A stretch of 64,000 nucleotides of DNA from Oryzias latipes. Taxonomy: Eukaryota > Chordata > Actinopteri > Beloniformes > Adrianichthyidae. Shown one piece after another: positions 1 to 11,309 of this stretch. The DNA lies in the NCBI RefSeq assembly GCF_002234675.1, contig NC_019868.2:2148909-2212908 (forward strand). Reading direction: 5' to 3'. Under the pieces are notes generated by a model. The model was not told the DNA's origin. It did not search any database and worked only from the letters and a program-made list of their open reading frames with translations. The translations under genes were made by a program, and so were the position numbers. How positions within the stretch are numbered: position 1 is the first letter of the stretch; each line of letters starts with the position of its first letter.

Positions 1-1617
1 TTCTATAGTTTGTTTCATTGGCAGATAAAAAAAAAAAAACAACTGAATCATTCCTTATTTACTTACCACCAAAAAACAACAAAGATTCAACTTTTTTGCT
101 TTAAACAACGTGAAAACCATAGGCATAAAACTGTATGTAAAACACAAATTTAAACTAAACATGAGAAAAGCATAAAAAACTTCAAGGAGGCAGAGTTTAA
201 TTTGAAAAGTCTAGATTTAAAAGACACAAAATCTCAAAGAGTCCCTGAGTTTTTAACCAGCTACACTCACTGTATATGAGAACTGGACTGAGTGACCCCT
301 CCCCCTGCCATTCCAAACAGGAAGTACCTACTGGCTCCAGGAAGCCAAAATCCCAAATAAAGGTGCAATTATCAATGGTTATTGGTCGTCAGAACAACCA
401 TTAACCATTGATAACCCTCTTTTTTTAATGATTGTGTTTCCTTTATTGCAAGTTATTCACATCACAAACTGACTAATCATATGCCTCAAAAGTAGGTGGT
501 GCCTGTTGGCCCCCTCATCCAATGTTTGAAACATTTGATTGACAGGTCCTCTCAAGCCTGCTTTTAAGTGGTAAGGGTGTGGACTTCCAACAAGCTCACT
601 GCTGATTGGCGAAAGTGGTTGCCATGGAAACATTGACTCAGACTGACTAGGACCAATCACTGCGTACTGACGTCCAGCTCAAACATGGTGGCGTCAGAAA
701 TGGTGATTGAATTGACTTCATTTGATTGGATGACATCACACTCGCTCTCTTCAGTTCTCATATAAAATCAATGACCGACAACAGCAAAAGCTCGGTAACC
801 AGATCGCTGATTTGTTGATCAGTCAAAGAAATGCAGCCCTCTCCTAAAATGTATAATATCATATGTTTAGTTTTCAAAACAACAGAAGAAGTGAGATGGT
901 TGGACTGAAGGACAGCACGGAGGATTGGATTGTGGCTTCACCCTCACAAACTGAGTGTAGGAGCAGCAGGGCTGGAGATCAATCACACGTGACAGAACTG
1001 TAGCTGCAGGCTCTCCAAAGATGTCCCTGAAATGTGCAGCACACAAGAGGCATGTGCACATCCAACCAGTGTTAGTGGTGATGGACAAGGTCGTTGAGGA
1101 AGGTCGTTGTGATGGATGTAAGCAGAAACATCAGGAAGATGGACCAGAGAGTTCAACAAATGAAAAAACCAAACCAAATAGCCACCCATTCATTTATGTG
1201 GTGAACATTAGTTTTTGATGAGAAAAATGGTGAGAGCTACTGATTTTCTATTTATTGGAATAAAATAAGGAGAACATTTTTTTATATTTTAAAATCCTTC
1301 TTTTATAAAACAAGCCGCTGTTCAAACGATGTTTTTAGGTTTCCATAAGAATAATGGAAAGATAACTTTTTCTAATTTTAGCAATAGATTTAATAATCCT
1401 TGGTTATGAAACGTCAACAAGCTTGTAATAATGAGCTGTGACTTCTCACACTGACACCCAGAAACACAGCAGAGGCAGGAACAGTAGCAGCTGCATAGCA
1501 TTATTTCCAGCCTGCACTTTGTCAGGAGCAGCCGGCAGCCCCTGTCCCACAGCAGAGGGACCCCACTCTCGTGCTTTCTGGAGGGGCACCTGAACCGTCT
1601 CCATAACCAAAGAGGAA
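1..1617. other. Upstream region of asb5, no gene recognised
   Basis: No coding exon or known repeat family is recognised here. There is a short perfect inverted repeat at 369-414 (listed separately). Just upstream of the asb5 start a CAGCTG E-box lies near 1488 and an A/T-rich MEF2-like stretch near 1372-1390. ASB5 is known as a muscle-expressed gene, so these could be control elements, but that is inference from motifs alone. Confidence 0.4.
369..414. repeat. Short perfect inverted repeat
   Basis: TTATCAATGGTTA at 369-381 is matched by its exact reverse complement TAACCATTGATAA at 402-414, with a 20-nt loop. The arms could be extended imperfectly inward. It may be the core of a small palindromic MITE or a chance hairpin; no target duplication was identified. 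Confidence 0.5.
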
Positions 1618-4600
1618 ATGCCCGACCCGGCAGCAGAATTCACCAACAAGCCCTTTTCAGTCCAGCTGTCCAATGTTTACCTCAGCATATTGGCTCTGTT
1701 CTGCTTCAAACTCTTCGTTAAGGTCTCTCTGAACTTGCTGACATACTTCTACATAGTGCGTGGGAACCGTAAAGAAGCGGCCCGGATATCAGCAGAGTTT
1801 TATGACTATGGTCAACAGCACAGTGAGTACACGCCGATGAATGTCTTTGTTGTTTTGCAGCTGATTTTGCTTTGATAAAGTCATTATTATTGAATGCATA
1901 GACCTGCCTGTAACCAAAGGCTGTGGAATGAAATCCAACACAATATTAAAACACTACACTGTTAGGGTTGGGTGAGGTCACACGTGCAGACGATTTGCTA
2001 AAAAGTCCACTTCCCTGAACTCTGTTTACATCCAGAACGCCTGTGTTTACAGACGAGCTCTGGCACAGCACAGCTTCCTGCAGGTTTGATCGTCACTCAG
2101 GCTGCTGCAAATGCAAAGGAAAACACATTTTTTTCGTTTTGTGCTTAATGGCCACTTATGAATCCTGAAGTGAACATTCAATAGTAAATGAAGACACTGC
2201 GGCCCGGCAGCGTTTTCTCTCTCATGTATTAATAGAACAGAGTCATGATATGCTGCCATTCCCTCCCCCACCCCCACTGTGCCCTAGTTTCCATTCCCAG
2301 TTATGCAGCGCACCCTTTCAGGAACCAGCAACCCTCAGCAACACCCCAGCTCTGAGGGACGGGGCGCTGCACGGCACAGTGTGGGACACTCTGCTGCCAT
2401 CCTTCAAAGGGAATATTAATGAACTAAATTCAGGTTATTAGTGCCTCAAGACTCTCTTCTTGCTGGGAGAATCTGTTTGATGTCTGAGCTGATCCGCCAT
2501 GTTTGCTCTTCAAGTTTTTGTCAGCCCAGGAAAATAAGCTGCATGAATAAAACAGAGGGACTCTGATGGAGAGATCCTGTTGAAGAGAGTTTGTAGTTTA
2601 TGGACAGAACAGAGGAAGAGGAGGGGGATGATGAAAAGGTCTGGAATGCATCTGCTGTCATTCTGGACATTGACTCAGGTGTGCTTCAGTGTGTGTTTGG
2701 TGGTTGGGGAGAATTCAGATTAAATGCTGGACTACATCTGGAGGAATGTGGTGCACACAGAAACTAAGGTGAACCATCTCATTCCTCTTACAGGATCCTG
2801 GGCAGACCGCTCCCCCCTCCATGACGCCGCCTGCCAGGGTCGCCTGCTGGCCCTGCGGACCCTCATCCTACAGGTATGAGAGCAAAAACCCAAGAGCAGG
2901 ACAGAGTGAGCGTTCCTCTGCTCATTCCTCACATTCCAACTCCAGGCCTCGAGGGCCAGAGTCCTAGAAGTTTCTTACCTGCCAGTCATGCTCCTCATTG
3001 GCAAAACACACCTGATCCGGGTAATCGGCAGCAGATAATGCAGGATTTAAAAAACAAAAAAAAACAGCAGGATGTCAGCCCTCAAGACCTGGAGTCCATT
3101 CCCCTGCTTTAGAGTGAATGTCTCTGAAAATCTCAGTTCTTCTGAAAACTCACTCAAATATTTTTAGGTTTCTACCTTTTTCTACACTGTACGGTCGAAC
3201 CAAGTGTGCTGCAGTTCCTGAAGCAACACTGCTGTTCACCTCCTTCACACTGAAAAAACTGGACATAACATGACAAGTACAAAGCTTGTTTTTTTGTGTT
3301 TCTTTTTGCTCTGCTTGTGTGCAATGACGCCCCCATGTGGATTTGGAGAACAACTTCTTTCAAATTAACTACATGTGAAGATTTGTAAAAATCATCCAAC
3401 TATGTCAAAGGATGGATTTTGACATGATTTGTAAAATTAGTACAAACCTTGTTGTTTCTGTTAGAGTTAGGCAGCTTTGAGAAACAAACCAAAGGATTAG
3501 AAAGTCAGGAAGAATGAAAGCTCTGTCAATTGCATTCTGTTCTCTGAGAAAACCCATGCATGTGTGAGGAGAACATGCACTCTCCACACAGAAAAGTCCC
3601 AACTGGGATTTGAGCCAGGACCTTCTTGCTTTGAGGTGAGAGTGCTAACCACTACACCACTGTGCAGCCACAAACTCTTTTTAGTTGTTTTGCAGAAGTA
3701 GTTCAAAACTCAGAGTCTCACACAAAGCCTGAAAGCTAATGTTGATCCTGATATGTTGGAGTTTTCTCATAATCTCTCTGATATTAGCTCAGTAAGCACG
3801 ACTCATCTCAGCATTCTCTCCTACACCTCCAAGCTTCTGCTCCCCGGTATGAATGAAGTACCCCACCATATTTCTCTAGTAGAATTGCCTCTATGAGAAT
3901 AAGTTAGTTCACTTTACTGCAGTCGTACCTCTCTCAGTAGCGCGGCCTGTATTTCCTCCAGTCAGCTTTTATGGGCCTTTTGTCAAATTGTTTAGATGTT
4001 AAGAAACATTTTATATACGAGATACTTTATGAGTAATAAAAAACAGTTTAAACATTGTCAGCACTCCAGGTTCAGATTCATTCAAGTCTTCATAACTGGG
4101 GAAAGCCATAGTGCAGTGGTACAGCGGTCAACCTCTGATCAGAAGATCACTGTCTCAGTTCCCTCCTTGCCCATCCATGTGTCAAAGTGTCTTTGGGGGA
4201 GACACTGGACCTTACATTAATCCTGGTGGTTATAGGTTGGCGCCAATGTTCTGCAGTGGAGCCGCCATCAGTGTGTGAATGTGTGTGTTCATGGGTGAAT
4301 GGGACTGTGACTGTAGAGCACTTTGGGCCTTCAAAGCAAGGACAAAAGCCCATTATACGCCATTTACCTTTTTTTTTCCTCTGCTTTGTGGAAATGTCTG
4401 CAGATGTTTCAGAAGGTTCATGGATGTAGACAGGAAGGACATGAGATGTGATGTAGGTGGATGGTTTGCTGTGGGGACCACTGAGAGGAGCAGCTGAAGC
4501 ACAGAGAGATGCTCCTTCATCTCTGTGGTGTCCTTCTGTTTCCAGGGTCACGATGTGAACGTCCTGACCATAGACCACGTGACCCCCCTCCATGAGGCAT

Positions 4601-6558
4601 GCCTCGGAGACCATGCTGCTTGTGTGCGGGCCCTCATCGATGCAGGAGCAAACGTAAGTCCCGCAGACTCATGCAGTAATGCTGCAGGAAAAATGGCAAA
4701 CGACGACTCAGGTTTCTGCAGAAGTGAGCAACAAGCTGACACGTTTGGTCAAATAAAGACTACAATGACAACAAAGTGTTTCACAGGTCAATGCCTCTAC
4801 GATTGACGGTGTCACCCCCCTGTTCAATGCCTGTGCAGTCGGCAGTGCTGCATGCGCAGAGCTTCTTCTGGAAAATGGAGCTAAACCCCAGACTCTGGTG
4901 TACCATCCTTCACCCTTACATGAGGCAACCAGCAAAGGTTTGTGGCGGCGCCAAGTTCAGGGTCTGGAGCTCTGCTTGACTGTCAGGAGTGTTCAGGGGG
5001 TCAAATGTTTCAGTCTAGAAGAGGCTTGTTGAGACAAAAACACATTTCATTGACACCATGACAGCCTTTGCTTGGGGCTTCTGAGGCTTTCTAAAAACCT
5101 GTAATTTAAAAAATCTGCAGGTGGGCCGTGCAGCTGGGCAAATAATCTCAGAATGAGACTCACTGATTATGTCCTTCATGCTTCATTACAAACAGGTCAT
5201 TATGGCTGTGTGGAGGTGCTGGTGACTTGGGGGGCAGATGTGGATACAGACATTCCTCACCTGGGAACGGCGCTCTACACTGCCTGCGTCTGTCAGGAAC
5301 TGGAGTGTGCCAGGAAACTCCTGAGGGAAGGTGGGCCTGCAACTCCATGCAGCTCCATGCAGCTCCATGCAACTCCATGCAACTCCTTGCGGCTCCATCC
5401 TGCTCCCTGCAGCTCTGCACACAGATCAAGGAGAGCAAACACCCCCCTCTAAAAAAAAGAGTCTATAAAAATATGAGTAAAGTCTGAGAAATTCAAACAG
5501 TGAACGTGTGAATGCTGAGAAACATTCTCTTAAGGTCCATTGAGATTCTTTTGAACATTTCCTGCCATTTTCCAGCGTGCTTTCAGCTGAGTCGTTCACC
5601 CTGGTGTCAAAGCACTCAGCTCGTTCTGCAAATTCCTTTTTTAGTTTTTCGCACTTTCGTGTTTTTAAATAACAGGCTGTTATGCTATCACTGAAAATAA
5701 AAGGAAAAGTCTTTACATTTCTTTTAAGGTAAGAGCTTCCAAATGTTTCAGCTTTAAACATCATAACAGAGATTTGACTTCAAACACTCATAGTTTACCT
5801 TTTTTTAGCCTTCAAATTTATATCTGTCTTTAGATTATTTTTTAACGTCTTTACCATCATTCAATTTTAGTGTGATGTTTAAATGTGTTCTACCAACATG
5901 GTAGCTTTGTAAGCGTCTTTAGCAGGTGTTGTAGCAGCATTGACAGTTTATAATGGATTTAAAGTTTCTTTTTTGGGGTCTTGTCCTACCTCCTTAGATA
6001 CTTTAACATTAATCAGTTAATCAGCTGTTTTTTTTCCAGCTTCTTGAGTGCACAGTTTCAGCTTTTTGCAGGGAAGGCGCGTTTGACTGCAGTAAGCGGC
6101 ATCCTCTCTGTGCTTCATGCAGGTGCAAACGTACAGAGAGGCAGGTCCCTGGATTCACCTTTACATGCAGCTGCAGAGAAAGACTGCACCGCTGTGGTGA
6201 AGCTGCTGCTGGACTTTGGAGCAGACATCAACGCCAGGAACATGGAGTTCCAGAGGCCGGTGGATGTGGCCCCTCCCAGCAGTGGCACAGAGGGTTTTCT
6301 GCTGCTCTATGAAGGTACAGGTGATGGATTCTCTTGGTGTGCTATCTTGTTTAGCCTGGAGTGAAACAAGTGTGTGTTTTCTGCTTGTGTTTAGGTGGTA
6401 AAATCCCTTTGTGTTGTGTCTTTTCTTTAGCCACGCCCCGTAGGCTGAGCCATCTCTGCCGTCAGAGCATCAGGAGCTGTGTGGGTCGGGACCGACTCCA
6501 CCTCCTGCCCCACCTCCCTCTGCCCAACAGGCTGAAAACCTACCTGCAGTACCAGTGA
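1618..6558 (+). CDS. asb5: Ankyrin repeat and SOCS box protein 5 (seven exons)
   Basis: Substrate-recognition adaptor of a Cullin-5/Elongin B-C ubiquitin ligase. Coding exons: 1618-1822, 2794-2873, 4546-4653, 4787-4937, 5196-5330, 6123-6314, 6431-6558. All introns are GT-AG and phases join to 999 nt (332 aa plus stop), against about 329 aa for mammalian ASB5. The N-terminus carries the family's hydrophobic block (residues about 21-42, QLSNVYLSILALFCFKLFVK) followed by YFYIVRGNRKEAARI. Ankyrin repeats follow with recurring SPLHDAA, TPLHEAC, TPLFNAC, GTALYTAC and SPLHAAA cores. The last exon is the SOCS box (RLSHLCRQSIRSCVG, then LPLPNRLKTYLQY). The QLSNVY start and overall pattern fit ASB5 better than paralogues ASB11, ASB9 or ASB13. 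Start is the first ATG before the conserved block. Whether this is the a or b fish duplicate cannot be told. Confidence 0.95.
3533..3668. repeat. LINE 3'-tail fragment in asb5 intron 2
   Basis: The stretch with GAGAAAACCCATGCATG, GAGAACATGC, CTCCACACAGAAA and CTAACCACTACACCAC is a diverged, truncated copy of the family seen more fully at 9876-10170 and 36478-36850. It is the common fish LINE-derived tail; the exact clade is not assigned. Confidence 0.65.
4083..4366 (+). repeat. tRNA-derived SINE in asb5 intron 2
   Basis: The head (GCAGTGGTACAGCGGTCAA and a degenerate B-box-like CTCAGTTCCCTC) looks tRNA-derived. It is followed by the SINE body with GTCTTTGGGGGAGACAC, a GTGTGTGAATGTGTG-like segment and the tail GACTGTAGAGCACTTTGGGCC. 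The same body and tail recur in the split copy at 36078-37315. It sits about 180 bp upstream of exon 3. Confidence 0.6.
5339..5418. repeat. 10-bp minisatellite at start of asb5 intron 5
   Basis: Eight tandem units of about 10 bp (TGCAACTCCA / TGCAGCTCCA and variants) begin nine bases after the exon 5 donor site. The first units are almost perfect and later ones decay. Confidence 0.85.
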
Positions 6559-6923
6559 CAGCAGGACAATGGCGCCAAAGACGAAAGTGCCTTTTACACA
6601 AGAAGCTTCGCCGAAGACTCCTGAAGTTTGAAGTTAGCCTCAGTTTAGAAATCTGGAGCTGGAGGACGTTTGCTGCTAAAACAAGGACCCACTCTGGTTT
6701 ATGAATATGAATGACTATTTATTGTGTTTGTGTTTCCGAGAGAACTTAGTAGTGAAAACAGTTAGCAAAGAGTGATGCACTTTACATGAAATTGTAATGT
6801 CATAAAAAGACAAAATATTTACATGGAGTACTCTAGATTTTGTACTTGAAGCATTGCACAACACTAAATAACTGAAACACTGTTTTGAAATCCTGTTCAG
6901 TCTAGAGTTCTTATGTTTCTATC
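6559..6923. other. asb5 3' UTR and downstream sequence
   Basis: Directly follows the asb5 stop. It is A/T-rich and non-coding. I see no unambiguous AATAAA here, so the polyadenylation site is not placed. Confidence 0.5.
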
Positions 6924-6931
6924 ATATGAGG

Positions 6932-7342
6932 TAGGGCTGCACGATATGAGGAAAACTCGCGATATGCGATATTGGTAATTAATATTGCGATAACGATATA
7001 AATTGCGGTATATAAACAAATAGCAAAAAAAACAAAAACATCATTTCCATTTCACTGCAACAGTATAAAAATTATACTCCAAATGACCCTTGTCGACGTA
7101 GGAGGCAAACATCAAACATAAAAGGGCTCATCTGATTGATCAACAAGGTAAACGGGTCCTTCCGATTGGTTAAATGCATAAAGGGATTTATTTCATTTGT
7201 TCAATATTTCAAGCTGCCATGAGTTTGTTTTAGCACATTGAAGGTAATCATTTATTGCGATTTTCGCCGTCTTTTGCGGTATGCATATTGCACAGCTTGA
7301 TTTCGCGATAACGATAAATTTGCGGTATATTGTGCAGGCCTA
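6932..7342. mobile_element. Non-autonomous hAT element (MITE) with 8-bp TSD
   Basis: The left end TAGGGCTGCACGATAT is mirrored by the right end ATATTGTGCAGGCCTA. The element is flanked by the direct repeat ATATGAGG at 6924-6931 and 7343-7350. An 8-bp target duplication is the hAT signature. The interior is A/T-rich with runs such as GCGATAACGATAAA, and no transposase is encoded in its 411 bp. Confidence 0.88.
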
Positions 7343-7350
7343 ATATGAGG

Positions 7351-8636
7351 GCGCACATGCTTACTTCTATTTTTGTTAAGTTTTAACAAAGTCAAGCAAA
7401 TACGAACAAAGTCACATAAGGAAGGGAAAGATTAAACCATTTACTGCTGTTCTCTAGCACAGGAAGATCAGAGAAATACAAGTCATTATTATTTCATTAT
7501 TCATGTAATTAAACAGTTACATTTAAAGGATAACTGGCTCTTTGAGATCATACATCTCATCTTTCACAGGGTCCCTCTAAATTCCAGTTACACATTTAAG
7601 GCCTTAGTCAAAACTGCCCCATGGAGGGTAAACGGACTGTCCGCGGGGGAAGAACATGAACAGGGCAGTGGCCTGCACGAATTATCAAGATCGTAGACCA
7701 CTCAATGAACCTGTAAAGAGAAAAAGTTCATGCACATTTTTCTGTACGAGCGCGTTGTGGGCTACAAGACATAGCAAACGCACAGCATGCAAGGGTGAAG
7801 TAAGTGAGACGCAACTGTAAGAGACACCTGAGCTCCCTTAAGATGCAGCCGCTCCTCTCTACAACCCAAAAACCTGCAGCACCCAGACTGGTCATGTGAC
7901 TATGGCCTACAAACACAAACCACCTCACAATATTCACCCCTCCTTCAACTGACAGTTCACAGTGCAGGCGGTTGAAGTCATGCAACAAAATGCATTTTGG
8001 CAAATTTCAAACAGAAAAAAAACAACATTAGAACAAGTATGTTTAGATGAGTTGAAAGAGTTTTGTTAAACGCTGAAAGTGTACATGGAGACAAGAAGAT
8101 TCTTCCAAACATTCAGTGCTTGCACAGAAAGCATTTTTCCCAGACTGTTTTCTATACCTGGGACAAAAAAGAAAACTTATGTGTCGCAAGTTAAGATGTG
8201 AACTGCAGGTCTGTGGGTATTTTTTAAATAAATAGGGAGGTCAAAGAAGATAGATTTAAAAATGAAAAGTCCTTTCCCCTGTGTTACCATGTAATGCTAT
8301 GTAAAGTGATAGGAATAAAGTGGAATTTTCATTCAAATAAAATGCAAAGATTTGAGTTAAAACTGTGTTTTCTTAACTGTCCTCTAGATGGCAGTAAACT
8401 TCCACACAGCTGCAGGAGTAGAAGCACCGTTGTCATGGAAACATAAGCATCGAGCCTAGCGAAAAAAGGTAAAGAAGCACCAGGCTGAGTGTTAATAACA
8501 CTTTTTATAATCATTTCTCTTTTTGTGTTTGTGTGTATTTAATGATGTGTTCTATAGAAATGAAATTAACTTGAATTTAAATTAATGCAAAAACAGACAA
8601 ATTACACCCCCTTACATTTTACTCCACAAAATGTGA
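7351..8636. other. Intergenic, nothing recognised
   Basis: No exon, RNA gene or repeat family recognised on either strand. The open frames present are short and lack recognisable domains. Confidence 0.4.
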
Positions 8637-9005
8637 CCCTGCTGCACTTTCATCCTGGACGCCACCAGTGATGGACAGGACATTTCTACCGCACTGCACA
8701 ACTTAACGGAGCTGCAAGCCTACGTTAAGTTTTCAACTCCCGGTACCAGTCCCACCAGTGACATCTGGTCCTGACTTACATCAGGTCCATGGTGGCGCCT
8801 CCTGCTGAAATTATTAACACCTATACTCATCATTTTGTGCATGTTTTGTCTTTTTACAACCTGCCCTCTGCCTTGTGTCATGTCCATGATCACAAAGGCC
8901 ACAACGCAGGCTTTCATCCGTTACCACCTTGTCCAACAAGCTGAAGAGGACCCCTCCCCATGTGAATACTCCCACTTCAGAGGCATCGTCTCAATCTCTC
9001 ACTGA
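8637..9005 (+). pseudogene. Endogenous retrovirus env C-terminal relic
   Basis: One reading frame ending in TGA at 9003-9005 reads like the end of a retroviral transmembrane envelope subunit: a hydrophilic ectodomain part with an NLTEL-type glycosylation site, a hydrophobic membrane span (around 8800-8870) and a short cytoplasmic tail. The frame is interrupted by an in-frame TGA just before the membrane span and upstream at 8634. No env surface subunit, gag or pol is seen upstream. The location just before a polypurine tract and LTR fits the end of env. It is a dead copy. Confidence 0.65.
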
Positions 9006-9120
9006 AAGTGCCAAAAGCAAGTGGTGAAAGGATGTTATTATGCCCTGTTCTTATGATTCTATAACCACGTTTCACGTTTGTACCTTACATTTATCTGTGT
9101 TTACTGATGACATGTTTGAT

Positions 9121-9134
9121 AAAAAAGGGAGGGA
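9121..9134 (+). other. Polypurine tract of ERV relic
   Basis: AAAAAAGGGAGGGA lies immediately against the TG start of the following LTR, where a plus-strand primer tract is expected. Confidence 0.75.
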
Positions 9135-9464
9135 TGTTAGGGTTATGTAATTATCATTTGCTTACATGCTATAATCACCATAATATGATTGTCTCAGTTC
9201 TATCTTTCAGTAAGAAAACAATGACTGGAAAAGTTCTGATTCTAGAAGAATTTGATGTTCCTGTTGTTCTTGATTAAATGACCCTCGTTCATGTCCTAAC
9301 CTTCAGTTTTCAATAAAAAGAGGCTCCATGGACTAGGAAGGAAGAACTCTTCTGTGACAGTTCGCGCTGTGACAGACCGATTCTGCTTCTGCAGAAGTCT
9401 TGCAAAAATTCTCATCTTCTGTGTGGTTCTTCTTTATATTAAGGAAAAAGTCAGAACCCTGACA
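9135..9464 (+). mobile_element. 3' LTR of the ERV relic
   Basis: A 330-bp unit starts TGTTAGGGTT and ends AACCCTGACA, giving the TG...CA ends and a 10-bp inverted repeat with one mismatch. It contains AATAAA at 9312-9317 and is preceded by the polypurine tract and env tail. No matching 5' LTR lies in the window, so the provirus is truncated. Confidence 0.75.
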
Positions 9465-9511
9465 CATTTTATTCTAATGTCTTACAAAAGTACTTTTTGA
9501 ATGCTGGAAAA

Positions 9512-9600
9512 TAGGCCTGGGCGAAAAATCGATTGAATGAATTGATTCAAATTTTTTTTTACGGGCGATTTAAAAAATAACTTCTGAATCTGAGACGTCT
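9512..9600. repeat. Truncated hAT-like MITE end
   Basis: TAGGCCTGGGCGAAAAATCG followed by GATT-rich sequence resembles the terminus of common fish hAT MITEs. No partner terminus is visible before the LINE tail at 9876, so it is probably truncated. Confidence 0.35.
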
Positions 9601-9875
9601 GCTTCTCCTCCTTGCCGCCCTGCGCTGCAGATCAGCTTATTTTCTGATTTATCTCACGAAAAACAATCAAATTTTTGCCAGCAAGGAACACAGAGAGATT
9701 AATATTCGCCATTTTCAGTAAGGTGGAAGAGAAAAATACAGAAAAAATGCCTCCTTGCACGAGATAGTAAATGTTTCAGCAGCGCGAAAATAAATATTGC
9801 CAAGGACTAGGAACTTTGAGGTTTATTTCTGAACAAACACATTTATTCTACCACCATGTGTTTGTTATTTTCATT

Positions 9876-10170
9876 CATTCATTCATTTTCTTCCATTTAT
9901 CCCTTTTGGGGACACGGGGCTGTTGGAGCCTATTCTGGCCACTTATGGGCAAAGGCAGGGGACACCCTGGACAGTTCGCCAGTCTGTCACAGTGTCACAC
10001 ATATCACTCACCCATGCACACTCACATTCACACCTAGGGACAATTTAGATTGACCAATTAACCTATGAAGCAGGTTTTTGGACGGTGGGAGGAAGCCGGA
10101 GTACCCTGAGAAAACCCATGCATGCACGGGGAGAACATGCTCCACACAGAAAGGTCCCCCATGGTTGCTC
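9876..10170. repeat. LINE-derived 3' tail repeat
   Basis: Begins with (ATTC)n, then CCATTTATCCCTTTTGGGG, GGCAGGGGACACCCTGGACA, CACACCTAGGGACAATTTAG, GGACGGTGGGAGGAAGCCGG and GGGGAGAACATGC. The second good copy is at 36478-36850. This is a very common fish interspersed repeat derived from a LINE 3' end; clade not assigned. Confidence 0.75.
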
Positions 10171-10189
10171 TGTTTCAGGTACCCCAGCC

Positions 10190-10735
10190 GGCGTTTTTTT
10201 AACTTTTCTTTTAACATTTTTTTCCCTACCTAATTTTTCTACACTCACAAGGATTAAATATTGCGGGGGAAAACTACGACTCCTGGAGAAAACCCCAGAG
10301 CGATGCCTGGTACGGCTAAGCGCTCTTGTCCTGTGGCCTGGGGGCTGGACGCCGGGTTCGCCTGTGCCTCTGGGCATTGGGGGCCCCTGTAGGGGGGCCT
10401 TCTCTGCTCCTGGCTGGGCGGGTGGGCGGTCCCCTCCTCCCCCTCTCCCGGGCTGCTTGGGTCCCGACGCCTGGGGCGCTCCTGGGGAGCTCCTGGGGAG
10501 CTCTCCCCCCCTCTCCTGGTCTGGTTGGTCGAGCTGGGAATGATCTGGTTCTCCTTATGAACACATGGTTCACTTCGGCTCTGAAGTTATATAACCTCTT
10601 TTTGTGATAGTAAAACCTGTCCAACATAAAAGGCCTTCAGCTCTAATCTGTTTGCTCAGTTGTTGGACAGAACAAGTTGTAAAAAAAATAAATAACAATT
10701 AAATTAAATTAACAAAATAAATTTTTTTTAAAAAG
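10190..10735 (+). repeat. GC-rich interspersed repeat, partial copy A
   Basis: A GC-rich segment (10310-10540) is followed by GGCCTTCAGCTCTAATCTG, TTGTTGGACAGAACA and an A-rich AAATAAATAA tail. The tail matches the end of the longer copy at 11310-12092 and the inverted copy at 42958-43200, so this is one dispersed retroelement-like family. No intact protein is encoded. Confidence 0.55.
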
Positions 10736-10744
10736 AAGCCCTCG

Positions 10745-10925
10745 GGGCAGTAACCCGTAAGCTGGAGGAGTGGCTACAACAGATACCTGGAAAGACCCCA
10801 GACCTCTCAGTCCAGAAAAGCGCAGTGCTAGGAACAGCTAAGATACTGCAGGACCCTCAAGCTCCCAGGCCTCTGGTAGAGGATCCGAGCTTGGAGGAGA
10901 AACCACCCGGGGAGGGTGAGAGGGC
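10745..10925 (+). pseudogene. Non-LTR retrotransposon ORF C-terminal fragment
   Basis: One frame reads AVTRKLEEWLQQIPGKTPDL then SVQKSAVLGTAKIL, a motif typical of the C-terminal end of certain non-LTR retrotransposon ORFs. A second, more damaged copy lies at 18375-18668. It is followed by GAGGGTGAGAGGGCTTTAT. The reverse transcriptase core is absent. The clade is not assigned. Confidence 0.6.
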
Positions 10926-10929
10926 TTTA

Positions 10930-11303
10930 TAACATAATAATAATAATAATAATAATGGATTGGATTTATCTGCGCTTTTCAAAACACCCAAAGCGCTTAC
11001 ATTGTGTCCATTATTCATTCACTCCTCATTTATACTTGGTGATGGTAAGCTACGGTTGTAGCCACAGCTGCCCTGGGGCAGACTGACAGAGGTGTGGCTG
11101 CCATTTCGCGCCTACGGCCCCTCTGACCATCACCGGGATCATTCATGCGCATTCACACACCAGTGGAGCCACACTGGAGGCAAGGAGGGTGAAGTGTCTT
11201 GCCCAAGGACACAACGACATTTTGGCTGGTGGGAGCGGGGATTGAACCGCCAACCCTTCGATCAATGGACGACCCGCTCAACCACCTGAGCCACTGTCGC
11301 CCC
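10930..11303 (-). repeat. tRNA-derived SINE, minus strand
   Basis: Read on the minus strand the head at 11303 begins GGGGCGACAGTGGCTCAGG. It contains an A box (TGGCTCAGGTGG, 11282-11293) and a B box (GGTTCAATCC, 11239-11248). The body runs through CCTTGGGCAAGACACTTCAC to the 3' end AAGCGCAGATAAATCCAATC and then an (ATT)n microsatellite at 10933-10957. Nearly full length, with good pol III promoter boxes. Confidence 0.85.
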
Positions 11304-11309
11304 ATATAT

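Noticed and set aside
4147..4614. 155-aa minus-strand frame
   Set aside because: It runs across a SINE and asb5 exon 3 on the opposite strand, so it is a shadow.
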